Of a stretch of DNA of 64,000 nucleotides, positions 1 through 10,863 are shown in pieces. Each line of letters begins with the position of its first letter. Within the stretch, counting starts at the first letter, position 1. The stretch comes from Verticillium longisporum (lineage: Eukaryota > Ascomycota > Sordariomycetes > Glomerellales > Plectosphaerellaceae): the NCBI GenBank assembly GCA_019188255.1, contig JAETXT010000003.1:4464001-4528000 (forward strand). The letters are read 5' to 3'. The position numbers and the translations under genes were made by a program. The notes beneath the pieces are model-generated. The model was not told the origin of the DNA and searched no databases. It worked only from the letters and a program-made list of their open reading frames with translations.

Positions 1-2228
1 TCTTAATAGATTCTATTACTATTAAAAACTAATAATATCCCTTCTATTAATCCCTAAATACTTCGTATATATATTTCTATTACTCTTTTAAGTATTATTA
101 CTCCTTAAGAGAGTACTTTATCGATCTATAATCTAGTTTAGAATATATCTAGTATTTACGAATTTTAAATAATTAATAATTATTAATTCTATATATTAAT
201 TACTCTCTATAATCTCCCCTTCTATTAGCTTAGCGATATCTACTCTTATAATATCTATTAATATAGAAATACTTAAGCGTTTTAATATTCTCTTCTATTT
301 TTAATATATTCTTAAGCTATATAGATAATATATTAAAAGATCGCTCTAGTCTTATTAATATAATCTTTAGCTCTAGGATACTTTAAGCTACTTTTAGAAT
401 ATTTATATAAAGATAAATCTCTTCCTTAAACGTAGAGTTAAGTATTTTCTAGTATTATTAAAGCCTATCTAGAAGGATCTAGAGAACTTCTATTTATAGC
501 TTTCCTATATTATTAGCTTCTATTATTATAGAGTAGAATATTATTAAGCTCTAGCTTATATAATACTATATTCTATTAATCTCTAAATCGAATTATTATT
601 TAATTATTAAATATATTTAATAAAATCCTATATTCCGGTTTATATATTCTAGGAAGAAAGTTTATATATATTCTAGAAATATATTCGGGAAAAGTATATA
701 GAGCTATATATAGCGGATTTATAATAGTTTATAAACGTTTATAAAAATATATATTTTATTATTAAGGATATCGTAAATCTCCTTAGAGTAATTATTCTCT
801 TTATTCTAGAATAATATAAATTATTTAATTATAGCTCTATTAATTAATAAATTTACCGATTTATATAATTATAGAGTATAATATTAAGCTAATAAGTTCT
901 AAGTAATATTTAAAAGTAAAGTCTTATTTCTTTATAATTAAAGTATAATCTCTTATTAATTAGATTATCTATTCTATTAATTAAATAACTTTAAAACTAA
1001 GGGCTATTAGGGATCTATATTCCTTATTTATAGTTTTCGGATTTAGGATAGCTAGGTATTCTTTATAGATTATTATTTATTATTCTAGTAATCTCCCTAT
1101 TCCTCTACTCTTTAGAGTATTAAATCCTAATTAATAGTAATCGACTTTATTATATTAAGTATTTCCTCCTATAAAAATATTAATATTAATCTCTTTAATA
1201 TTTTAATATTAATTATTCTTAAAAGAGGGATCCTATATTCTATTAAATATACTTTTAGCGCTTAAATAATCGTTATATTATAGGAATTAAAGTCCTCTTC
1301 GGTCTAGTCCTAGAAGTCTTCGATAAATGCTTCTAAGAGGTAAACTCCTTTTATAGTCCTATATACGCTTATTATTTTAAAGATCTAAGCGCTCTTAAGA
1401 TCTACGGATACTAAATCTAATAATCTAAGGAACTATAATTCTATTTTATTAACGATAAAGTTAATATCGAGACCCTTCTTAACCTTCTACGTTAAGCGTA
1501 ATATACTAAGTTCTTCTAGAATACTATTAAACTCCTATTATATCTTTTTAGCGCTCTCTAGCTCTATTACGGAGCTATTACTATAATCTAAGGAGCTTAT
1601 TATCGTTAATTTTATTAAAGCTCTATTATAGCTAATTAACTATTCTATAGAGCTTCGTTTATTAAGGTTAATAGCTAATAATATAGCCTAGGTAGTAATC
1701 TTAGGTATAGGAGTCCTAAGATATTCGAAGTAGATAATACTCCTATAGATTATATAATAGAGGGTTTCTTTATTACTAAGCTCTTATAAGAGTCCTAAAA
1801 TACTTAAAGTAAATAGTACTTTTACGATTACTTATAAAGCGTAATTAATAAGCTTATATATAGTAAATTTACTATTTATAGGATCGATCTTAACTTCTCT
1901 AGCTCTAGCTATTCTATATTATATTAAACGTAATACTAATTAATATTAAAAGGGCTTTACTATTTATATAAACCCTAATTTATTACTTTAGCTATACTTA
2001 AGAGCTCTAAATAGGTAGAGTAGGTAATATAAAACTTATAATAATTATTAATACTATCTCTAAGTTACTACTATCTACGTAAATTAGATATACTTATCTA
2101 ATTACTAATTATATAAGCCGTAAATTACGTACTCCTAAGAGCTATAAATCCCGGCCCTAGTAATTACTATACCGGTAAATCCTATATAGTAATTACTACC
2201 CTAAGCGATTCCCTAATATTAGTTTAAT
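1..2228. repeat. RIP-degraded repeat, copy A (truncated by window start)
   Basis: AT-rich stretch in which CA and TG dinucleotides are nearly absent while CG survives, the pattern left by saturating RIP. From about 264 onward the sequence is repeated in direct orientation as copy B (2229-6060) and in inverted orientation as copy C (17842-20298). The first ~260 bp match only copy C, around 19800-20065. The right end holds two 12-bp palindromes TAGTAATTACTA about 40 bp apart and stops near a palindromic CTAATATTAG. No frame can be read through it; the parent element (retroelement or DNA element) cannot be named. Confidence 0.75.
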
Positions 2229-3464
2229 AGAAGTATTTAAATATCCTAGTATTCTCTTCTACTTTTAATATATTCTTAAGCTATATGGATAGAATATTAA
2301 AAGATCGCTCTAGCTTTATTAATAGAATCTTTAATTCTAGAACGCTTTAAATTACTTTTAGAATATTTATATAAAGATAAATCTCCTCTTTAAATATAAG
2401 GCTAAGTATTCTTTAATATTATTAAAGCTTATTTAAAAGGATCTAGAGAACCTTTATTTATAGCTTTCCTATATTATCGGTCTCTATTATTATAGAATAA
2501 AATATTATTAAGCTCTAATCTATATAATACTATATTCTATTAATCTTTAAATTAAATTATTATTTAATTATTAAATATATTTAATAGAATCCTATACTTT
2601 AATTTATATATTCTAGGAAGAAAGTTTATATATACTTTAAAAGTATATTCGGGAAAAGTATATAGAATTATATATAGTAGATTTATAATAGTTCGTAAAC
2701 GTCTATAAATATCTATACTTTATTATTAAGGATATTATAAATCTCCTTAGAATAATTACTCTCTTTATTCTAAAATAATATAAATTACTTAATTATAGAT
2801 CTATTAATTAATAAATCATTCAATTTATATAATAATAGAATATAATATTAGAATAATAGGTTTTAAATAATATTTAAAAATAAAATTATATTTCTTTATA
2901 ATTAAAATATAATCTCTTATTAACTAGATTATCTATTCTATTAATTAAATAACCCTAGAACTAGGGGCTAGTAGGGATCTATCCTCCCTATTTATAGTTC
3001 TCGGATTTAGGATAGCTAAGTATTCCCTATAAGTTATTATTTATCGTCCTCTTAATCTCCCTATTCTTCTATTCTTTAGAATACTAAATCCTAATTAATA
3101 ATAATTAACTCTATTATATTAAGTATTTCTTCTTATAAGAGTATTATTAATCTCTTTAATATTTTAATATTTATTATTCCTAGAGGAGGGATCTTATACT
3201 CTATTAGATATACTTTTAATACTCGAATAATTATTATATTATAGGAGTTAAAATCCTCTTTAGTCTAGCCCTAGAAGTCCTTAATAAATGCCTCTAAGAA
3301 GTAAACTCCCTTTATAATTCTATATATATTTATTATTTTAAGGATCTATATACTCTTAAGCTCTATAAATATTAATATTAATAATTTAAGGAATTATAAT
3401 TTTATTCTATTAATAATAAAGTTAATATTAAGATTCTTCCTAACCTTCTATATTAAGTATAATA

Positions 3465-5323
3465 ACGTAATCCACAAGCGAGTGGTTCACCCATGCGAGT
3501 GGTTCACTTCACCCCGACCCGACAAACATTCCGAGGAAAACCTCAACCCAAACGCCGTAAATCAATTAAAATCACTCCTCCTCGTCTTTTGCAGACGATG
3601 AGATAGCTACCTGACAAGTTCTCGCGTTGTGGCCGGTCTTCCCGCATACGCTACAGCATCGTTTCTTCGGCTGGGACCACGACGCGGGACCCGGGTTCTG
3701 CAGCGTTTCCTCTTTTATCTGGATATCTACTTCCTTCTGAGCAATCTTGTCCTGTCCCTCGCCTACAGCCATGCTTCCTCCTTCCCGGAGACGTAGCTTT
3801 TGGCCCTCCGGCGTCGGCTTAGTGTAGCATTTTCCTCTCGAAGGATCATAACCTCTGACTTCAAAAGAGCGATCTGGTGCATAACACCCCGCGTCCCCTT
3901 CGCAAGATAGTCAACAGCATCTAAAATTGACGTTGGGGAGCTTCCCTGGTGGCGTGAGATTCGCCCTTTGATGAAGTCAGTCTGGGAACCTGCCTCGAGC
4001 AGGTTAGTGGGCGTCTTAGAGACCCAAGAATCACGCTCCCCGTGGGACGTCCCCGGAGGCGTCGTCGTCCTCAACCTCACATCCAGCTTTGACAGGACTG
4101 TTTCCGGGTTATGGGGGACAAGCCCCGCTCCTCGAAAGCCTCCCTGGATGTTTTTTCTGTCATTGCTTGCTGAAATGCAGCCGAAAACGCCGGGAAGAAG
4201 TCCTCTTTGCTGATGTGCGTTGTACCCGCCCTCATCCTATCCTCGATTTGCCGACCGTATGCTTTCTTTAGTGGGCCAAAACACCCAACATCGAGAGGCT
4301 GGAGTAGATGTGACGAATGAGGAGGCATACAGAGTGTGATGATGTTGTTCTCCTTGCAGTAGAGTTCGAAGTCGACCGAGTGGTGACTTTCGTGGCCATC
4401 CAGGATCAGTAGGCGATAACCGCCCGAAGTACGGGACTTTGTATGCCTGTCAAAATGCCGAATCCATTCCAGACCAATATCATTCGTCGTCCAGCCGTTT
4501 GGAGATGTTGCGATTCTCCAGTCGCGAGAAATCGCGTCGTCCTGGTACCAGCTCGAGAGGTGGTACTTGCCCGAAACCACGATGAACGGCGGGACGGAGA
4601 AACCCAACGCGCCAACGCCCTGGATCACCGTAACCCATTCCCGGTTGCCTGGCTGCCTCATCTTCACATTGGACCGTCTTTCCGAACTGGTCACGACCAT
4701 TCCGTTGGCGATAACGCCCATCTGGAAGCCGGTCTCGTCAAAGTTGTACATGTCAGCCTCTTGGATGCCGTACTTGGCGATCATGTTATGCACGAGGCGG
4801 AACCACGCGTTTATCGCGTCCGGATCTTCGCATTGGGCCCTCTTGTAGTCGTACTTGCGAAAGAAACGCGTCCGGAGCTCTGGTTGCCGTTTGACGAAGT
4901 TTGCGGCCCAGTTCTTCCCGACGCGTGGCGCGTCACGGTCGGCAAGCAGGCGATTCGCCATATCTCCGACCTCACCCAACCGGGGAGGGTAAGATCGCGC
5001 ATCTAGGTCAAGGATATATTCGACAATAGTTTTCTCTTCTAGTACTGTTAATTTGGCAGAATTGGGCGGGCTTTCGCGTCGGGAGGGTTTGCCCTTCTGG
5101 CGTCGGAGGAGCGTCGTTAAGGGGACGGTGTAGATCCTCGCAGCACTCCGGGCGCTTAGGTTCGGGTCATTGTCCATAGCTTGGATAGCAAGGAATAATT
5201 GACCTTCTTTTGAAAGAGTCTCCATCGCGGGCGGAGGTGGAATCTGTAGAATTCAGGTGTAGGTCGTGGGCCCGGGCGAAGTGAACCACTCGCTTGGGTG
5301 AACCACTCGCTTGTGGATTACGT
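3465..5323 (-). mobile_element. Fot1/pogo-like DNA transposon, copy 1 (1859 bp)
   Basis: Bounded by TA duplications (3463-3464 and 5324-5325). The ~46-bp terminal inverted repeats begin ACGTAATCCACAAGCG. Each TIR contains the 13-mer GCGAGTGGTTCAC twice, and the two TIRs differ at one position near base 29 (T versus A). The element has GC-balanced, non-RIPed sequence inside RIP-saturated DNA, so it arrived after the surrounding repeat was mutated. It is near-identical to copies at 20301, 23150 and 25805. TIR type, TA target and a DD35D transposase place it in the Tc1/mariner superfamily, pogo/Fot1 branch. Confidence 0.93.
3572..5225 (-). pseudogene. Fot1-like transposase, frameshifted (copy 1)
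   Basis: Same coding sequence as the intact copy at 23248-24900, but with three single-base homopolymer differences. The A run after codon 357 has six instead of five bases. The following C run has five instead of four. The A run near codon 475 has four instead of five. The first shift gives a 382-residue product that still contains the whole DD35D catalytic core but loses the C-terminal ~190 residues, including the coiled coil and CCHC knuckle. The remainder survives as two downstream open pieces (3763-4080 and 3572-3772). Confidence 0.88.
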
Positions 5324-6060
5324 TATACTAAGTTCTTTAAGAATATTATCGAATTCCTATTATATCTTTTTAATACTCTCTAGCTCTATTATAGAGCTAT
5401 TTCGATAATTAGAGGAGCTTATTAGTATTAATCTATTAAGGCTTTATTATAAGCTAATTTAATTATTCTATAGTGCTTTATTTATTAGGTTAATAGCTAG
5501 TAATATAGCTTAAGTAGTAATTTTAAGTATAGGAGTCCTAAGATACTTAAAGTAGATAGTACTCTTATAGATTATATAATAGAAGGTTTCCTTATTATTA
5601 AGCTCTTATAAGAGTCCTAAAGTATTTAAAGTAAATAGTATTCTTATAATTATTTATAAAGTATAATTAATAGGCTTATATATAGCGAATTTACTATCTA
5701 TAGGATTAATCTTAATTTCTCTACCTCTAACTAATCTATTTTATATTAAATATAATATTAACTAATATTAAGAGGGCTTTATTATTTATATATACCTTAA
5801 TTTATTACTTTAGCTATATTTAAGAGCTCTAAATAAATAGAATTAATAATATAAGATTTAGAATAATTAATTAATATTATCTCTCTAATTTACTATTATC
5901 TATATAAATTATTTATATTTATCTAATTTATAGATTATATAGGCTATAAATTATATACTCTTAGGAATAGTAAGTCCTAGCCCTAGTAATTACTATATCG
6001 GTAAATCCTATATAGTAATTACTAATTTAGATAATCCCCTAATATTAGTTTTATAATAAT

Positions 6061-8400
6061 TCTATAAAAGAAGTCTTCTATAAAATTAAAATTAGAAGTA
6101 TTTAGAGTAAAAGACAATATTAAAACGTTAAAATTCGCTTAAAAGCCTTTTAATTTATATAGCTTTTATAATTTATTCTAGATTTCTAAGAGATCTAATA
6201 GGCTATTAACTTATATAAATAGGTCTATATTTAAAGTACTTAATATATTATTTATAGCCTTAAGAGCTTCTTTATATTTTTCTTTAAGGAATTAATAGGA
6301 AGAGGTTAAATTACTTCTTCTAATTTTATTCCTTAAGAGAGGAAAAAAGATCTATTTTATATAGTCTAAATCTTATATCTATTATTACCCTTTAGCTTCT
6401 TAAAGGATAGCTTAAAGGAACCTTTATCTATAGCTAAAGAGTATAGGAAATAGGTTTATATATAGTAAAATACAATATATTAATAATAATTACTCGGGAA
6501 CGAGAAGAGATATTATTAAATAAAGTATATTAGAAAAGAGGAGATTTCCTAAAGAATATTATAATTAAAGATAGACTTTAGATATTAAAAGATAATAGTA
6601 TAAGAGATTATTAAAAAAGGATATAGATTTAAATAAAAGATAAATTAATAATTATAATTATTTAACGATAAAAAGAGCTATGAATAAGAGAGATATATTA
6701 GAAGATAGAGAATCTTCTAAGTATTAAGGATAAATTAATTAGTATTAAGATAACTTAGAATATAGTAATTAAAAAATAATTAAAAGTGTAAAGTAATTAA
6801 ATAATTATTTATTTAATCGTTTATAGTTCGGTTTTAATATAGATTATAAAGCTTAGCTTATAACCTATTTATCTAGGTTCTAAGTAATAACCGAAAATAA
6901 TATTATCTTAATAGATAAAGAGATTATTAAAAGATAAATTAATAAAGGAATATAAGAGGAAAGGAGATATAGAAGTTAATATATCTCGAGAAGGAAGTAT
7001 TAGAGGAAGGAATAGATCGAAGATCTTAATAGCTTTAATTTTTTAGCTATAGAATAGTATATTTTTCGATAGGAACGGAAGTAGGCGTTTTTAGATTAAG
7101 TTAAAGTAAATACTTAGATTAACTTTAAAATAAATAGGGCCTATCTAGAAGAATATCCATTTATAATAATTAAGGGTATTAAAATTAAAAAGGGAATATT
7201 ATTAAATAGGAAATAATAATTTCGCTTAAAATTAAAGATATATTATTATTATAAAAACCTTAAAAAGTAAAGTAGGGGAATTGCTCTATATTTAATAGAT
7301 TAACCCTTAGGGGCTAAGCGTAGATAAGGCGTATAGACTACCTCTAGATCTTTAGGGAAGTAGAGTCGGTTCTACTCTAGCTTATTAGCTAAGCTAATAA
7401 AAGATAAGAGAAGTTAAATAGTTATTATTATTTAATAGTTCTATAGAATCGTATAAAAATTATATTATTATATAGCTCTGCTTTTCTCTTTCTTATAATA
7501 TAGATATTAATATAATTCAGCCTTTATTCTAGCTATTAGAAGGCTTATAAGACCCTATCTCCTATAGTATATTATAAAATTTATATATTATATATTAAAA
7601 TAGGTATTAAATAATCGAAGCTAGTAAATAAACCCTTAGATACTATTATTATCCTAGCTAAGATTAAAGCTAGATTTTTACTATATAACCTTTTATTCGT
7701 TCCTAAGAGTATCTTCTAATAGTATATTATTATATACGATATTTATAGCTTAGTAGGCCTTAAGGAGGGAATTATATACTTTAAATATTTATAAGAAGGG
7801 TAAAGGTTAATTCTTATTAAGGACTAGTATAAGTAGCTATAATATATATAAGATTATTATAGCTAGGATAGTCTAGTAAGCGCTAATCCTATATAAATAA
7901 GGGATAGGCATTAATCGAGGAAGTATTATTCCCCTAATAATATCTATAATAATTAAGAACTAAGCTCTAAGCGCTTTATACTCGAGAAGCTTAAGCTAAG
8001 TTTTAGACCTAGATCTAATTAATTATAACTTTCTTAACCTTACTATATTAATATATTTTATAAGTAATTATTAGGTACTATACTTAAGTAGTCTTTAGTT
8101 AATAGTTTACTATTCCCTTTATACTTAATAATACCTAACCTTCATTTCCCCCTACCTACTACTTCTAGAAAGGATTAACGGCTATTATTAGATCCCCTAG
8201 CATTAATCTAATATTAGCCTTATATAGTCTACTCGAGCCCTGGAGATACTATACGAAGCTAAAATATATAAAGTTCCTAAAATAGCGCTATATAATTATA
8301 AATTAAACCGACTAGCTTTATAAGGACTATTAAGCTAGGGTTTATATCTATATAGAGCTGAATGGCAAATCGTAGGTATATAATACTATGCTAGGAGATA
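6061..8400. repeat. AT-rich RIPed block, no gene
   Basis: Strongly AT-rich, with CA/TG nearly missing. Bases ~6860-7570 are an inverted, diverged copy of ~16040-16745, which lies inside the 6.8 kb TIR element. Anchors: the sequence around 7550 with CCCTATCTC matches the reverse complement at 16045, and the segment around 6880-6920 matches 16690-16735. The segment is therefore a fragment of the same or a related element. No readable frame and no TIR of its own were found. Confidence 0.6.
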
Positions 8401-8911
8401 TATCATCCCCCCCTAGCAAATTAGACTAGGTATGTATCCGGTAGCATTTTGCTTTGATGAGTCTAATAATGCGCGAAGCTTCGACTATACCCTATACCCA
8501 GGGTTTATGCTCCGGAGGACCTCTTATCGACGCCTCGGTCGGAGCTTTGCGCACCGGTGGGAGACTATTAAGCCACTGGGCTCAACTCAAATCAGAGCAG
8601 CGTGTGAATTAAGGATAGCTGATACGCAGGCCTCACGCGAAGGTAACCTTTTGCCTATGGGCTGGCTGCCGAGAAGAGGTGTGGACGCTCGAACCAGCTG
8701 ATGGGGCGGCGCACGGAGCTGCCTAATAAGGTAGTGTATAATGTATCTTGATTTGGGTCTAAATACGCTGCCTTACGTGAATGACTAAGCTGGGCGTACT
8801 GGTCCGTGCATCATGTGTCATCCGGCAAACATCTGTAGACTAGGTCGTGACGACGAATTGCGCGTGCGCACGCGTCTCCCAATTGTTGCGCATCACCACC
8901 AGTGTCACGCA

Positions 8912-9896
8912 ATGCATTACTCGTCAGGCATCCTTGTACGCTTATTGCATTATATCCGGAACTTTGCTAGCAGGATCTATCAAGCTTTGATTCGAGCACC
9001 TGGCGGCCAAGACGTGCGAAAACCCAGCATCAATTCCCAGCTACCGAAGCTCCCTGGGTTCACATTTAGGGGTTCCACCGCTGTCTTCTTCCAGGTGCAG
9101 CCCGGTATTATCCTGAAGGCCCCGGTCAAGGTCTTGCAAGATCAAAGCATCCAGCCTCGCTTGGACGTATCCGACAACTTCCACAATGAACGCTTGATCC
9201 TGGAAAGGCTGGGACGTCATCCATTGATCACCAGGTATGCCATCTTACTGCCCTGGCTGTGTGGATGCTAATGAAGAATTAAGCTATCTTGGATGGAGGC
9301 AGGAGTTTCCAACAGGATTGCTGTTGTCGGAGGCTAGCCAGGGCAGCCTACAGCGTGTTTTACACGAACACCACGCAACGATCCCTCTCACGCTGAGGAA
9401 ACAATGGTTCCATCAAGCTATCCATGCGATCGCTTACATACATAGCCAGGGCGTTATACACAGCGATCTCCGTCCGGACAACTTTCTTGTACATGGTTCA
9501 AAACTGGAAGTCTCCAACCTTCAGCTGTGCGACTTCGGCGGGTCAACTTGTCCTGATCTCGGGATTCTAGGCAGTCAACTGCCTGACGCCGGCTTCTTTA
9601 ACCCCAAGCTGCCCTGGACGCCAGCTCCCCAAGTTGATATATTCAGTCTTGGTTCAGTCCTTTATGTCATTATTGTGGGACGTTGGCCGTTCCGCGACAG
9701 TTGTGCTCACTTCAATACATTAGAGGAGATGGATGATTATAGCTCGCTTGTAGACGATAAGTTTCATCAAGATATCTACCCGACTTTGGATGGAGTGTTT
9801 GGGCAAGATATTATCCTTGGATGTTGGATGGGAAGGTTCGCGCTTGCAGAAGAAATCGTAGTAGAAGCTAGCAAGCTGAGGTACAACGAAGACTGA
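8912..9896 (+). CDS. Protein kinase-like protein on an isolated non-RIPed island
   Basis: Two exons, 8912-9234 and 9284-9896, joined across a 49-bp intron (9235-9283: GTATGC donor, CTAAT branch site, AAG acceptor) give about 311 residues. The start could be 33 codons further upstream (8813). Visible kinase landmarks: a lysine in the ILKAPVKV strand, a helix-C-like glutamate in FHNERLILERLG, the catalytic-loop segment HSDLRPDNF (Arg of HRD replaced by Ser), DFGGS, and a DIFSLGSVLYVIIVGRWPF helix-F/G region. The fold is short of a full kinase C-lobe, as in many expanded fungal kinase-like families. The HSD variant leaves activity uncertain. The gene stands alone between RIPed repeats and keeps normal composition. 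Substrate and role are unknown. Confidence 0.72.
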
Positions 9897-10392
9897 ATCA
9901 GTGTAGTTCCATCTAGCGTTTCCCCCACTTCCTCGTGACTGGTCTCCCAAGGCTCTGAAAAACCTGAGCGTCAGTTACATTACGGACTAGTGTGGGATGT
10001 CACTTGGGCTTGCCTTAGGGGTTCCTACAGACATACTGGCCACATTTCTTGCCATCCCTCCTCGAACCGAGTGGGCTTCTCTTGACTTGGTGATTCGGCT
10101 TTGCCGTATCGTCGCAGCGGTCGACGTTGACGATTTCCTCTATAATATCACCACATGAGTAGATCTTGGTAGTATAAAACTGAATGCACATCTTTACAGA
10201 TGGGGATGGACAGCTGATGTTGAGAACGTGAAAGGAGGAGTTACATTCGACACTACCCCGCCACTAACATAGTGGGAAGGCGTGGTAGTATATGGGGAGT
10301 GAATCTCGGCCAACATGCTCCGATTACGTAAACGATACTTGGAAACTTTGGATATCTTATAAAATAGCGGCGGCCGCCAATCTATATCGGTA
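9897..10392. other. Intergenic, no gene seen
   Basis: GC-balanced sequence downstream of the kinase-like gene, without a convincing frame on either strand. It ends at GCGGCCGC followed by the 8-bp target site of the large TIR element. No promoter or terminator could be singled out. Confidence 0.5.
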
Positions 10393-10621
10393 TTCCCGAG
10401 AGGCTATAGCTCAACTGACTATTAGGTATCGACCTAAGCTAACTATTAGGTCCTCTTTTAATTTACGCTAAGCCTATCTAAGAACTAACCTAACTATTAG
10501 GGGGTGCTATAGGGTGCAGTTACGAATATCATTCTATTAGCTATAAGTATAAAATGTTCTATATAAAATATACTCTATAAGTTTAATTATTTATATAATC
10601 TACTATTTATAGAATTTTCGT

Positions 10622-10863
10622 AATTAATTTAGAATTAATTTAGAATTAATTTAGAATTAATTTAGAATTAATTTAGAATTAATTTAGAATTAATTTAGAA
10701 TTAATTTAGAATTAATTTAGAATTAATTTAGAATTAATTTAGAATTAATTTAGAATTAATTTAGAATTAATTTAGAATTAATTTAGAATTAATTTAGAAT
10801 TAATTTAGAATTAATTTAGAATTAATTTAGAATTAATTTAGAATCGATTCTAAGTTAATTTAA
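10622..10863. repeat. Tandem array of an 11-bp unit (AATTAATTTAG)x20
   Basis: Twenty consecutive identical AATTAATTTAG units (10622-10841) are followed in phase by AATCGATTCTA and AGTTAATTTAA. The core AATTAATT is a palindrome, as is AATCGATT, and cores are spaced by 3 nt, so every core recurs at 11 bp. The same phasing recurs in smaller islands across the enclosing transposon. Confidence 0.95.

Larger units (their letters stand above)
2229..6060. repeat. RIP-degraded repeat, copy B, split by a Fot1-like insertion
   Basis: Direct copy of bases 264-2228, in two parts (2229-3464 and 5324-6060) separated by Fot1-like copy 1. It joins copy A head to tail with a period near 1.97 kb. At the insertion point copy A preserves the empty site: GTAATATACTAAG in A against GTATAATA/TATACTAAG on the two sides of the transposon in B. 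This shows that only TA was duplicated. The copy ends at the same CTAATATTAG palindrome as A and C. All coding capacity has been destroyed by RIP. Confidence 0.75.

Noticed and set aside
4443..5006. 187-codon frame antisense to the transposase, repeated in all four copies
   Set aside because: It lies fully inside the transposase coding strand, lacks motifs, and recurs only because the element recurs.
8432..8701. 89-codon frame before the kinase-like gene
   Set aside because: No motif, no splice link to the kinase frame and no sign of selection; treated as chance.
10401..10440. Left TIR start resembling the 5' part of a tRNA
   Set aside because: No acceptor, anticodon or T arm can be completed; the same sequence is explained as a TIR by its inverted match at 17130-17163.
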